DNA from: Desulfosarcina alkanivorans
GTDB lineage: Bacteria > Desulfobacterota > Desulfobacteria > Desulfobacterales > Desulfosarcinaceae
Assembly: GCF_009688945.1 (NCBI RefSeq)
Contig: NZ_AP021874.1
Coordinates: forward strand, 4,836,001-4,900,000
DNA length: 64,000 bases
Direction: 5' to 3'
Both the position numbers and the translations under genes were made by a program. Below are positions 6,951-15,537 of the stretch, one piece after another. How positions within the stretch are numbered: the first letter of the stretch is position 1; each line of letters starts with the position of its first letter. The notes beneath the pieces are model-generated. The model had not been told where the DNA came from. It did not search any database and saw only the letters and a program-made list of their open reading frames with translations.

Positions 6951-9443
6951 ATGAAAAGCCTGGCCGGTAAACTGACCGTTTCCATCGGAGTGGTAACCCT
7001 CCTGTTGGCAACCTACTTGTTTTACGCAACCTACCGCATGACCGATCAAAAACACAAGGAAGTGATCGTCCGGCAGGCCGAAATGGCCCTGCAGTATAAT
7101 CTGGCTGTGCGCAAATACATCGCCGAAAAGGTTCGCCCGATGATGTATGACCTTCTGGGCAAAGATGAGTTTATTCCGGAAACCATGTCCACCTCTTTTG
7201 TGGCCCGGCGCATATTCGAAGACGTTCGCAAGGACTTTCCGGATTACATCATCAAGTTTTCATCTGACAATCCACGCAACCCCGCCAACCTGGCCGGACC
7301 TGAAGAACGGAAGGTCATCGACTATTTCAATGCGAATCCGGAGGTCAAGCGGTGGACCGGGCAGATAACGATCAACGGACGGGCCTATCTGGCCAAGTTC
7401 AGCGCCCGCCGAATGGCGCCCTCTTGCCTCAAATGCCATGGGGACCCTGCGGATGCGCCCCAGTCCATGATCGACCGATACGGCGACAAGGCCGGTTTCC
7501 ATCGCCCCCTCGGGGACGTCATCGGTACGGATACGGTGGCCATTCCCGTTTCCAAAATGGCCGAAGCACTGTGGTCCGAATCCATCGACACGTTTTTGTT
7601 GATCGGTTTTTTCATTGCGATGTTCTTTTTGATGGTCACCGTCATGATCCGGCTTCAGGTCACCGGACCATTGTCTAAAATCAGGCGGCACATCTGCGCC
7701 GCCTCTTCCCGTGACAGCTATAAGTACATCGACCAGATAGACGTTCCATCACGGGACGAGATCGGCGACGTGGCCGTCAGCTTTAACGCCCTGTTTTCCA
7801 AATTACAGGATTATTATAGTTCGCTGGAGGAAAAGGTCGCCGAGCGCACTGCCGACCTGGAGCAGGCCAACCGGGAACTGATCCGCGAAATGGAGGCCCG
7901 GCGGGAAACCGAGCAATCCCTGAAGCTGACCCGGTTCGTCATCGATTTCCTCTCGGATCCCATCTTCTTCATCCAGCCGGATGCCCGTTTTTTGTTTGCC
8001 AACAAGGCCGCCAGCAAAAGGCTGGGCTACTCACATGCGGAACTGATGCACATGGGGATTCACGATATCGATCCCGGTGTCCCCCAAAGCGCCTGGCCTG
8101 CCATGTGGCAGGAACTCAGGCGGCAGGGATCCCTCTTAATGGAATCTCACCATGAAACCAAGTCCGGTGAACTGTTTCCGGTCGAAATCAGATCCAGATA
8201 TTACAAGCACCACGACACGGAGTATAATTTTGCCATCGTGCGTGATCTCTCGGACTATAGAAAAGCCCAGATCGAAAAGAATATCCTTGAAAAGCGGCTT
8301 CGCCGGGCGCTGAAGATGGAGGCCATCGGGACCCTGGCCGGTGGTGTGGCCCACGACCTGAACAATGTCCTGTCCGGAGTGGTCTCCTATCCCGACATCA
8401 TCCTGATGACGCTTCCCGACGACCATGAACTCCGGGGGCCCATCGAAACCATTCGCCGGTCCGGGCGCAAAGCCGCCGATATCGTCCAGGAGCTGCTGAC
8501 CCTGGCCAGAAGAGGCGTTTCCCAGTTCAAACCGCTGCAGATGAATACCATCGTCGCCGACTACATCAACAGCGCCGAGTTTGAAAAAGTGAAGGAAGCG
8601 CACCCGGATTGCCGCATCAGTACGAATCTTGACCCGGCGTTGCTCAACGTCATGGGGTCCGAAGTCCATCTTGCCAAAACCGTCATGAACCTGGCCACCA
8701 ATGGCCTGGAAGCCATGCCCGATGGCGGCGAATTAACGATTTCAACCCAGAACCGATATGTGGACCAGACCCTTCAGGATTACGACGATGTTGAAGAGGG
8801 GGATTATGTTCTGGTAAAGGTGGCGGATACGGGCAACGGTATATCAGAAGAGGACCGCGAGAGAATTTTTGAACCGTTTTACACCAAGAAGGTCATGGGC
8901 AGAAGCGGCACCGGGCTGGGCATGACCGTGGTGTGGGCTGCCGTCAAGGATCACCAGGGATTCATCGGCATCCAGAGCGCCGTCGGATCCGGTACGGCCT
9001 TCACGCTTTTCTTTCCGGCAACCCGGAAGCACATCGATGATCAGGATCCCCTGTTCGTGCTTGCGGACCACCAGGGCGCCGGTCAGACCATTCTGGTTGT
9101 CGATGATGTCCTGGAGCAGCGACAGATTGCCGCCGCCATCCTGGAACGGCTCGGGTACCGGGTCGTTGCCGTGGCCGGTGGCGAGGACGCCGTGGCCCAC
9201 CTGAAGGACCACCCCGCCGATCTGGTCGTCCTGGATATGATCATGGATCCGGGAATCGATGGCCTGGAGACCTACCGGCGAATCGTTGACATGCGGCCGG
9301 GCCAGAAAGCGATCATCGTGAGCGGATTTTCCGAAAGCGCCCGCGTCAAGGCGCTTCAACGGTTGGGCGCCGGGCAGTACGTCCGCAAGCCGTACACCCT
9401 CGAGAAACTGGCTGAAACCGTGAAGCAGGCCCTGGACAGCTGA
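6951..9443 (+). CDS. Hybrid histidine kinase with c-heme (DUF3365/Tll0287-like) sensor
   Basis: 830 residues. A first transmembrane helix (residues 8-28) leads to a periplasmic DUF3365 (Tll0287-like) domain with a covalent heme motif CLKCH at 159-163 (SARRMAPSCLKCHGDP). A second helix (about 213-235) is followed by HAMP, a coiled coil, a PAS domain (DARFLFANKAASKRLGYSHA), HisKA (GTLAGGVAHDLNN), an ATPase domain and a receiver with Asp in VVLDMIMDPG. The heme suggests redox or diatomic-gas sensing in the periplasm. ATG 6951 follows AAAAGGAT. The HisKA-ATPase-receiver part is a clear paralogue of that in the kinase at 2223-4814, including the same MDPGIDGLETY segment, so the same output partner may be shared. 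Confidence 0.92.
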   Translation: MKSLAGKLTVSIGVVTLLLATYLFYATYRMTDQKHKEVIVRQAEMALQYNLAVRKYIAEKVRPMMYDLLGKDEFIPETMSTSFVARRIFEDVRKDFPDYIIKFSSDNPRNPANLAGPEERKVIDYFNANPEVKRWTGQITINGRAYLAKFSARRMAPSCLKCHGDPADAPQSMIDRYGDKAGFHRPLGDVIGTDTVAIPVSKMAEALWSESIDTFLLIGFFIAMFFLMVTVMIRLQVTGPLSKIRRHICAASSRDSYKYIDQIDVPSRDEIGDVAVSFNALFSKLQDYYSSLEEKVAERTADLEQANRELIREMEARRETEQSLKLTRFVIDFLSDPIFFIQPDARFLFANKAASKRLGYSHAELMHMGIHDIDPGVPQSAWPAMWQELRRQGSLLMESHHETKSGELFPVEIRSRYYKHHDTEYNFAIVRDLSDYRKAQIEKNILEKRLRRALKMEAIGTLAGGVAHDLNNVLSGVVSYPDIILMTLPDDHELRGPIETIRRSGRKAADIVQELLTLARRGVSQFKPLQMNTIVADYINSAEFEKVKEAHPDCRISTNLDPALLNVMGSEVHLAKTVMNLATNGLEAMPDGGELTISTQNRYVDQTLQDYDDVEEGDYVLVKVADTGNGISEEDRERIFEPFYTKKVMGRSGTGLGMTVVWAAVKDHQGFIGIQSAVGSGTAFTLFFPATRKHIDDQDPLFVLADHQGAGQTILVVDDVLEQRQIAAAILERLGYRVVAVAGGEDAVAHLKDHPADLVVLDMIMDPGIDGLETYRRIVDMRPGQKAIIVSGFSESARVKALQRLGAGQYVRKPYTLEKLAETVKQALDS

Positions 9444-9464
9444 CGTCGGTTCCGGGCGCGGCTG

Positions 9465-9914
9465 TCAATGGCCCGGATCGACGGGAATGATGGTCACCGG
9501 CACCGCTGAATGCTTCAGGACCTTTTCCGCTACGCTGCCAAAGCGAAAATTGCCTTTCTCGCCATGGCTGGCCATGACCACCACGTCCACCTTCTCTCTT
9601 TCCGCCAGCGAGAGGATTTCTTTGGCGGCATCACCCACCGCGACGTGCTTGATGTAGAGCGGGCAGCCGTCGAGATACTTGTCGCAGATCTGGCCCAGGC
9701 GCCTGGTTGCCGTTTTATTGGCGTGCGCCATGAGTTCTTCGACACGTTTTTCCTCAAAGGCGCCATACCAGCCGTCGTGGTGGGCGATATCCTCGATCAC
9801 GTAGAGAACATGGATCTCTGCGCCGTATTTCTCGGTGAGCGATCTGACGTGCGGCAAGGCGCTTTCGGATATTGCTGAAAAGTCCGTGGGCCACAGAATC
9901 TTTTTTACGTCCAT
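9465..9914 (-). CDS. Universal stress protein A family protein
   Basis: 149 residues beginning MDVKKILWPTDFSAISESAL, the standard UspA fold start. The ATP-binding type signature G-2x-G-9x-G-S/T is seen near the C-terminus (ASHGEKGNFRFGSVAEKVL), so this is probably an ATP-binding member. ATG 9914 has AAGGAGG upstream. It converges with the heme-type kinase gene, ending 21 bases from that gene's stop. Role in stress or energy depletion is inferred from the family. Confidence 0.9.
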   Translation of the reverse strand: MDVKKILWPTDFSAISESALPHVRSLTEKYGAEIHVLYVIEDIAHHDGWYGAFEEKRVEELMAHANKTATRRLGQICDKYLDGCPLYIKHVAVGDAAKEILSLAEREKVDVVVMASHGEKGNFRFGSVAEKVLKHSAVPVTIIPVDPGH

Positions 9915-10263
9915 GAGTGAACCTCCTTGGGGTGTCTGGCGGTATTTGCCATGTCGTCGATTTGTCCTCTCCAGCATAGCGGGTAAACGCATGACCGTGG
10001 TCCTGCAACGCGTGGTCGCCGCCTCTTACCGGTATCGGGTGCGCAGGGTCGCCGGCAACAGCGGCATCGGCAATGTCAAGGTGGATCTTCTGGAGACGCG
10101 GGAAGTAAGCAGCGTTACCTTATGACGGAAACTATAGGGTCCGATGGAATGCTTCGTCAAGCGATTCATTTCGGTTCGGACACTGAAGATAACTGCGCAG
10201 GGGCCGTTTTTCACTTGAGGTGAACCCGGCATTTTCTGCGAGCCGCGTGACGGAGGTTGAAAT
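9915..10263. other. Intergenic region, no gene seen
   Basis: About 350 bases between the divergent UspA gene and the histidine phosphatase gene. Only short frames without ribosome binding sites are present; no hairpin or operator was recognised. Confidence 0.45.
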
Positions 10264-10841
10264 ATGATGCTGAAAGCAATAATTTTTACTGCTGTCCTGG
10301 GGGTGACGCTTTCTTTCGTCACCGCCGATGCCGCCGCGTCTGACCGGTTGTTGGAGAAAATCGGCGGCGGTGGTCATGTGATGATGATTCGCCATGCCAA
10401 TGCCCCGGGAACCGGGGACCCTGACCATTTCCGGATCGGGGACTGCTCGACGCAGCGGAATCTGGACGACAGGGGACGCGCTCAGGCCCGGCGGATCGCC
10501 AATGGCTGCGAAGCCGGGGGATAGATTCGGCCCGGATTTACGCCAGCCAGTGGTGCCGCTGCCTCGAGACCGCCGCGCTCATGGAAATCGGCCCCGTTGC
10601 CGAGCTGCCGGCCCTGAACTCCTTTTTCGAACGACCCAGGGATCGCGAGCCCAACCTGGCCGCCCTGCGGGCATTCCTGGCCGGACAACCCGCGGACGGG
10701 CCGCTGATTGTGCTGGTGACCCATTTCGTGACCATATCGGCGATCACCGGCGAGGCCGTCTCCCCTGGAGAGGGCGTGGTGGCACGGTTAACGGGCGGTG
10801 GCGGTGTTGCGGTGCTCGGCCGGTTGGATTTCGATTTCTGA
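10264..10841 (+). pseudogene. Secreted histidine phosphatase, frameshifted at a G run
   Basis: The first frame (10264-10524) encodes a signal peptide and the phosphohistidine motif MMIRHANAPGTGDPDHF, and stops at TAG 10522. One base back, the next frame reads GIDSARIYASQWCRCLETA, through PALNSFFE, to the second catalytic His in IVLVTHFVTISAITG, ending at 10841. The two parts together make a complete histidine phosphatase (phosphoglycerate mutase-like) protein of about 190 residues. The shift lies at CCGGGGGATAG; one missing G in the five-G run explains it. A sequencing error, a true mutation, or a -1 slip during translation are all possible. The product would act in the periplasm. Confidence 0.8.
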
Positions 10842-10895
10842 CGTTTTTGGGGAAGGCAGGGTCGGTCTTCGCCGGCCGTCCTGCCGAGGGATCGT

Positions 10896-11435
10896 TCAGC
10901 CGTCATCCCGGAGAGCCGCCAGGAGAACCTCCGGCTCGGGATGGTCGGCGGGGTCCCGTGCAAAATGACTGAATCGGATGCGGCCGCCGGAATCGATGAT
11001 AAACACTCCGGGGAGCTGGCGCACATCTCCTTTGGGAAGGCCCATGCCGTGGCCCCTGACAACGGCCGACACCCCCTTTGCGGCCATGCCGACGGACAAC
11101 AGCCCGCCCAGTGAGGCCCGCTTGAGATGGAAGGCCGCGAAAAGCCGCTTCTGCGGATCGGCAATCATGTCAAAGGGAACCTTGAACCGCGCTTTGAACG
11201 CCGCGGTTTCCTCGGGGGTTCCCAGCCCGACGAGCACCACACGGGTGCCAAGCCGGTCAAACTGATTTTTTTCCCGGCGCAACTGCGCCACCTGGTCCCG
11301 GCAGAACGGTCACCCGTAGTGGCGCAGGAAAACCAGCACCAGTTTCCCGTGCTCCCAGAACCGGCTGAGGCGGGTAACGGTATGGTCCCACAACACCACG
11401 TCCCGATCCTGGACGCCATTGGCTTTTTCAGGCAT
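10896..11435 (-). CDS. PRXL2/SelU-like peroxiredoxin-family selenoprotein (in-frame UGA = Sec)
   Basis: Read through one in-frame TGA (11310-11312), this is a 179-residue AhpC/TSA-superfamily protein with FLRHYG-U-PFCRDQ, where U42 and C45 form the U-x-x-C redox site equivalent to C-x-x-C of PRXL2 (FAM213/selenoprotein U-like) proteins. Sequence on both sides of the TGA is family-like: MPEKANGVQDRDVVLWDHTV before, and VAQLRREKNQFDRLG, PGVFIIDSGGRIRFSHF after. ATG 11435 has a strong AAGGAGGGG. A hairpin 3' of the TGA fits a bacterial SECIS (11275-11290). Probable function is thiol-dependent reduction in the cytoplasm. Ordinary gene callers would start at 11291 and lose the active site. Confidence 0.9.
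11275..11290 (-). promoter_or_regulatory. Candidate bacterial SECIS hairpin
   Basis: In the mRNA, UGGCGC-AGUU-GCGCCG forms a 6-pair helix with a four-base loop. The loop starts 26 bases after the UGA and has G as its second base, both within the usual limits for SelB-binding bacterial SECIS elements (16-37 bases; G in the first two loop bases). Confidence 0.6.
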
Positions 11436-11630
11436 TGTGCACCCCTCCTTGCTTGTGGATAACTATAATCAAAATAAGCACCGGGCGCCTGAAATCAAGG
11501 ATCCGGAAACGCTTCTTCTCCCGCACAGGCATCTTCTGGGTCAGCCCTGATATCGCCTTCCCGGTTCCGATGAATCATCTTAAAATCAGAAAAGGTGCAT
11601 TTTCCGGCAACGTATGCGCCTTACAGGCTC

Positions 11631-12293
11631 TCAGAAACCGGCAACGGGAATGACATAGAAAAGGATGGCAAAAAAGTGAAGGGCGCTGCCGGCCAGTACG
11701 AAAAGATGCCAGATGGCATGATGGAAACGAAGTTTGCGCAATCCATAAAAACTGATGCCGACGGTATATGACAGCCCGCCGGCGAGCAGTAATATCAGGC
11801 CGGCGGGGGCGATGCCAGCCAGCATGGGTTTGATGGCGGCGAGCAGGGCCCATCCCATGCCCAGGTACAATCCAATCGACACCGCGCGATATCGGCGCAG
11901 GGCGGTCAGCTCCAAAACGATTCCCAGGATGGCGAGCCCCCATATCACGCCGAACAGGGACCATCCCCAGGGGCCGTGGAGGGTCACCAGCGTAAAGGGG
12001 GTATAGGTCCCTGCGATCAGCAAAAATATGGCACAATGGTCAAGGACCTGAAGGATGGCTTTGGCATGGGGATCCCGGACGCTGTGGTAGAGGGTCGATG
12101 CCGTATACATGAGAATCAGCATGCCCCCGAATATACTGACGCTGACCATGTGCCAGGCATTTCCATAGATGCCGGCAAAAGCGGTCAGCACCCCCAGGCC
12201 CGCGATGGCCAGGATGATACCGATACCATGGGTGATGCTGTTGGCGATTTCTTCGCCGGGATTGGATCGTCTGGAGGTGGGTGTCTCAATCAT
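11631..12293 (-). CDS. Hemolysin III / PAQR-family membrane protein
   Basis: 220 residues with about seven transmembrane helices. Family motifs are seen: EEIANSITHGIG near the start, STLYHS, LDHCAIFLLIAGTYTP, and HHAIWHLFVLAGSALHFF near the end, supplying the conserved His/Ser/Asp residues of the HlyIII/AdipoR (CREST) metal site. ATG 12293 is preceded by AAGG at five bases; an in-frame GTG at 12299 is less likely. The bacterial proteins are linked to membrane lipid homeostasis rather than true haemolysis in most cases; the role here is not known. Confidence 0.9.
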   Translation of the reverse strand: MIETPTSRRSNPGEEIANSITHGIGIILAIAGLGVLTAFAGIYGNAWHMVSVSIFGGMLILMYTASTLYHSVRDPHAKAILQVLDHCAIFLLIAGTYTPFTLVTLHGPWGWSLFGVIWGLAILGIVLELTALRRYRAVSIGLYLGMGWALLAAIKPMLAGIAPAGLILLLAGGLSYTVGISFYGLRKLRFHHAIWHLFVLAGSALHFFAILFYVIPVAGF

Positions 12294-12658
12294 CGGCACC
12301 TTGCGTCTCGTTTTTTTCCATTCTCATGGTCTATCGCAAGTGGCATGTCTGCTGTGAGGTTGAGTAAAAACAGATGCAAAGTCAAACCATTTTTCCTGCC
12401 GGGACCGTGCTTACATTTGTTTTACAAAATGGACTCACCCGATTGCAGGAGGGACCGGCACACAGTGGCAAGTTTTGCTTCAGAGATAAGGTCCGGTGCG
12501 GATACGGGGAAAAAGGGTGTGTGGGGTGATCGGTGAGAAATGACCGGCATGTAACAGCGGTGAAGCAGACCTCGCCCGACTGCCGGGCGAGGTCCGAAAC
12601 AGGAGGGCGTGCATTGCATGGGCAATACCGGCCCCCCTGACAAGGAGTAAAGGGTATT
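12294..12658. other. Intergenic region holding only a hairpin
   Basis: About 365 bases between the MscS stop and the hemolysin III start, both on minus. It should hold the promoter of the hemolysin III gene and the end of the MscS transcript; no gene was recognised. Confidence 0.45.
12568..12594 (-). terminator. Perfect 11-bp hairpin after the MscS gene
   Basis: GACCTCGCCCG and CGGGCGAGGTC pair around the loop ACTGC, 65 bases past the MscS stop. There is no T run on either side, so it may be a Rho-assisted terminator or an mRNA-end hairpin. Confidence 0.45.
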
Positions 12659-13483
12659 CTAATCGGCCTGGGTGTGCTGGTAGAGGTGTACATCCCTTTG
12701 GGGGTAGGGAATGCTGATGCCTTCGGCATCGAACGCTTTTTTGATCGCTTCGTGAACGGCCATGTGAACGGCCCAATAGTCCGATGCCTTGACCCAGGGC
12801 CGAACCACGAAATTGACGCTGCTGTCGGCCAGCTCCACCATGGCAATCTGGGGTGCCGGTTCGGTCAGGATGCGCGGGTCCCGGGCCAGCACGTCGGCCA
12901 TGATCTGCTTGGCCTTGTCGATGTCATCGTCGTAGCCGATGCCCATCACCATATCGACACGCCGGGTACCCTTCACCGTCCAGTTGACGATATTGTCGCT
13001 GGTCATGGCGGCATTGGGAACGATGACGGTTTTGTTGTCCGGCGTGGTCAAGGTGGTGGTGAAAATCGCAATCTCTTCAACCGTGCCGGCCGTGCCGGCC
13101 CCTTCGATAAAGTCGCCCACACGAATGGGGCGGAAAAGAATCATCAGAAAACCGGCGGCAAAATTCGAAAGGGACCCCTGCAGCGCCAGACCCACGGCCA
13201 GGCCGGCGGCACCCAGTACGGCGATGAAGCTCGTGGTCTGGATACCCAGCTGGCTCAATGCGGCCAGCACGACGAAAACCAGCAGGGCGATATAGGTCAT
13301 ATTGGCGACAAACTTCCGCAGGGTCTGGTCCACATCGGCCTTGCGCATCATTTTGCGGACCATGTTGCTGATGAACCTGGCGATCCAGCGACCCACCACG
13401 AAAATGACAATGGCGGCAATTACTTTGAGACCGTAAATGGTCACCAACTCCCATACTTTTTCCAACATCTGATTAATATCCAT
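12659..13483 (-). CDS. MscS-family mechanosensitive channel
   Basis: 274 residues: three N-terminal helices (IYGLKVIAAIVIFVVGRWIA; YIALLVFVVLAAL), the pore-lining TM3 with Gly/Ala packing (AVLGAAGLAVGLALQGSL), then the beta domain (FRPIRVGDFIEGAGTAGTVE; TVIVPNAAMTSDNIVNWT) and the C-terminal alpha/beta domain. Length and layout match E. coli MscS. It would release solutes on hypo-osmotic shock. ATG 13483 is chosen as it precedes MDINQMLEKVW, the usual N-terminus. A truncated paralogue lies at 15989-16618. Confidence 0.93.
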   Translation of the reverse strand: MDINQMLEKVWELVTIYGLKVIAAIVIFVVGRWIARFISNMVRKMMRKADVDQTLRKFVANMTYIALLVFVVLAALSQLGIQTTSFIAVLGAAGLAVGLALQGSLSNFAAGFLMILFRPIRVGDFIEGAGTAGTVEEIAIFTTTLTTPDNKTVIVPNAAMTSDNIVNWTVKGTRRVDMVMGIGYDDDIDKAKQIMADVLARDPRILTEPAPQIAMVELADSSVNFVVRPWVKASDYWAVHMAVHEAIKKAFDAEGISIPYPQRDVHLYQHTQAD

Positions 13484-13569
13484 TTTTCTCAATTCCTCTC
13501 TCACGATCATGGCAATGCCGATCATGTGTTCTTTATGTGGTGGGCCTGTTCTTCCGTTTCAACATGGCT

Positions 13570-13953
13570 TCAGCTCAGGGCCCTGGAAAGCATCCCCTTG
13601 AGGGCCTCTCCTCCCTTTGCCTGGACAAAGGAAAGGAGAACGGGAACGAATTTGCCGATCATGCCGGAATCCATTCCCAGCTTGGAAAACCCGCCGGCAA
13701 GCCCGGCCAGGTTGCCCAGGCCCGCATTGCCGCCGCCAAGACCGGACGCCAGGCCCTTGAGCGCCGACCCCAGCATGCCGGATTCCGGTGCCGATTCGAC
13801 CATGGCGTCGATGCCGGGAACCTGTTGGGCGATCTGCCCAAAGTCCTCGGGCCCCAATTTATCCTTGGCCAGTTGGAAAAGCAGTCCGGCCCCGCCCTGG
13901 GCCTGGTCCTGGCTGACCCCCAGTTTTTCGGTGAGCAGTTTGATCAATTCCAT
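13570..13953 (-). CDS. DUF2780 family protein
   Basis: 127 residues starting MELIKLLTEKLGVSQDQAQG, with a Gly/Leu-rich middle (GLASGLGGGNAGLGNLAGLA) and the end VQAKGGEALKGMLSRAL. This matches the DUF2780 (VcgC/VcgE-type) family, of unknown function; it resembles DUF937-like helical proteins. ATG 13953 follows GGAGG by eight bases. It sits 86 bases upstream of mscS on the same strand and may share its transcript. Confidence 0.8.
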   Translation of the reverse strand: MELIKLLTEKLGVSQDQAQGGAGLLFQLAKDKLGPEDFGQIAQQVPGIDAMVESAPESGMLGSALKGLASGLGGGNAGLGNLAGLAGGFSKLGMDSGMIGKFVPVLLSFVQAKGGEALKGMLSRALS

Positions 13954-14029
13954 CGTATATTCCTCCATCGGGTGTTGACTTTCGCCCGGACATCACGCCG
14001 GATGCCCGGGCGAAGACCTATATTGGCCA

Positions 14030-14209
14030 TCAGGTCTGGTCATCGATTGTCGCGTCCGGCGAATTCTTTTTAATCGATTCAATGGCAGAAACGGCGGACC
14101 GCTTCTGTTTGTATCCCTGGCTGGCGAACATGTTTTCGCCGTTGGAGGCTTTGAACCGGAACCTGAACTCGCCGGCATTGTCCCTGTAAACTTCGAATGT
14201 ATAAGCCAT
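14030..14209 (-). CDS. YegP-like DUF1508 protein
   Basis: 59 residues: MAYTFEVYRDNAGEFRFRFK then ASNGENMFASQGYKQKRSA, the single DUF1508 repeat (YegP has two). Such proteins are small cytoplasmic stress-associated proteins of unknown function. ATG 14209 is preferred (AAAGGA upstream); ATG 14215 adds two residues. It lies between the OmpA lipoprotein gene and the DUF2780 gene, all on minus. Confidence 0.85.
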   Translation of the reverse strand: MAYTFEVYRDNAGEFRFRFKASNGENMFASQGYKQKRSAVSAIESIKKNSPDATIDDQT

Positions 14210-14265
14210 TATCATTTTCCTTTTGGTTTGATTGTCTCGTTTCAGTCTTGACCCGATTAGGATCG

Positions 14266-15537
14266 CTACTGGATGGGTTTGAATTCTACCCGCCGGTTGC
14301 GGGCCCGGCCTTCCTGGGTCGCATTGCTGTCGATGGGGCGATCCGGACCGAACCCTTTGGTGCTCATCCGGGCGGCGTCGATTCCCCGGGATTCCAGATA
14401 GGCCTTGACCGATGCGGCCCGCTTCCGGGAGAGGTCCAGATTGTAGGCCCGGGCGCCGCTGCCGTCGGTATGGCCATGGATTTCCACGTTCAGTTCCGGA
14501 TGGGCCTGCATGGCGGCCGTAATTTCATTCAAGATGGGGTACGCACTTGCTTTTAAAACGGCTTTGTTGTTTTCGAACTGGATGTCCTCGTAGCGCCAGG
14601 TGCCGGCAGCGGTCAGCTCACCAGGCGTGGCCTCAGCCCGGGGCATCGGGCATCCCTGGGCATCAACCGGGGTGCCCACCGGTGTGTCCGGGCACGCATC
14701 AGTGGTGTCCAGGACGCCATCCTTGTCACTGTCCAGGGGGCATCCGTCGGCGTCCACCCCAATGCCGCGGGGGGTGTCGGGACAGCGGTCGATGGCGTCC
14801 GCCACCCCGTCGCCATCACTGTCACTCCTGACGGTCAGCAGGACCTTGTGGACAAATGCATTCATGGCCGCTCCTGACTCGAGCCCCTGTGCCGTCACGC
14901 CCTCTCCGCAACCGGATATCCGGGCGAGCCGGTCCAGCAGGTCCGCGCCCTCGGCTGAGTCCCCCACTTGCACGGTATAGATGCACAGCCGGTCTCCGTG
15001 ATCGGCTGCCAACGCTTCAGCGGCGGCACGGGTACCCGTTTTCATATCCTTGCCATCACTGATGATGACCATGGCAATCCGGCCTTTCTCGGGTTCGAGG
15101 GCCGTTCTTGCGTCGTCAAGGGCGCGGGCCAAAGGACTGATCCCGCCGGCTTCAGTCACTTTTTCAACCGCAGATGACAGTGCATCGCGGGAGTAGGGCT
15201 GTGCAGGCAGCATGATCGCGGAGGATGCCGTGGATACCGAGGGGGCATGACCGAAACTGTGCAGCGCCACGTCCACGTCCAGGTCGGGCATGGTGTGGTT
15301 GAAGTTATTGATTACGCCCCGGGCGACGTCCAGCTTCAGATACCCCCGGTGGGCCTCCGCCATGGAACTGGAAGCGTCCAGGACAAAGACCAGATGTTCG
15401 GTTTTTCTCTCATAGGTTCCCGGATCGACCGGATGGGCATCAAAATCGGGAAGCGGATGGCGAGGGGTCGCGCATGCAGAGATGAACGCAGCGGCCAGAA
15501 GAGATACGAACAGGTGTCGAACAGTGAATTTCATCAT
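14266..15537 (-). CDS. Lipoprotein with VWA, thrombospondin type-3 and OmpA domains
   Basis: About 423 residues. The signal peptide ends in FISAC (lipobox), then a von Willebrand A domain with the MIDAS start FVLDASSSMAEA, two calcium-binding thrombospondin type-3 repeats (DSDGDGVADAIDRCPDTP; DSDKDGVLDTTDACPDTP), and a C-terminal OmpA peptidoglycan-binding domain (NVEIHGHTDGSGARAYNLDL; GFGPDRPIDSNATQEGRARN). Anchored to the membrane by lipid and to the wall by OmpA, it could display the VWA domain in the periplasm. ATG 15537 has AAGGAG six bases upstream; the adjacent ATG 15534 is equivalent. Confidence 0.9.
   Translation of the reverse strand: MMKFTVRHLFVSLLAAAFISACATPRHPLPDFDAHPVDPGTYERKTEHLVFVLDASSSMAEAHRGYLKLDVARGVINNFNHTMPDLDVDVALHSFGHAPSVSTASSAIMLPAQPYSRDALSSAVEKVTEAGGISPLARALDDARTALEPEKGRIAMVIISDGKDMKTGTRAAAEALAADHGDRLCIYTVQVGDSAEGADLLDRLARISGCGEGVTAQGLESGAAMNAFVHKVLLTVRSDSDGDGVADAIDRCPDTPRGIGVDADGCPLDSDKDGVLDTTDACPDTPVGTPVDAQGCPMPRAEATPGELTAAGTWRYEDIQFENNKAVLKASAYPILNEITAAMQAHPELNVEIHGHTDGSGARAYNLDLSRKRAASVKAYLESRGIDAARMSTKGFGPDRPIDSNATQEGRARNRRVEFKPIQ

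Noticed and set aside
10516..10524. Programmed -1 frameshift signal for the histidine phosphatase
   Set aside because: GGGGG alone is not a typical slippery heptamer and no downstream pseudoknot was found; kept only as one of three explanations.
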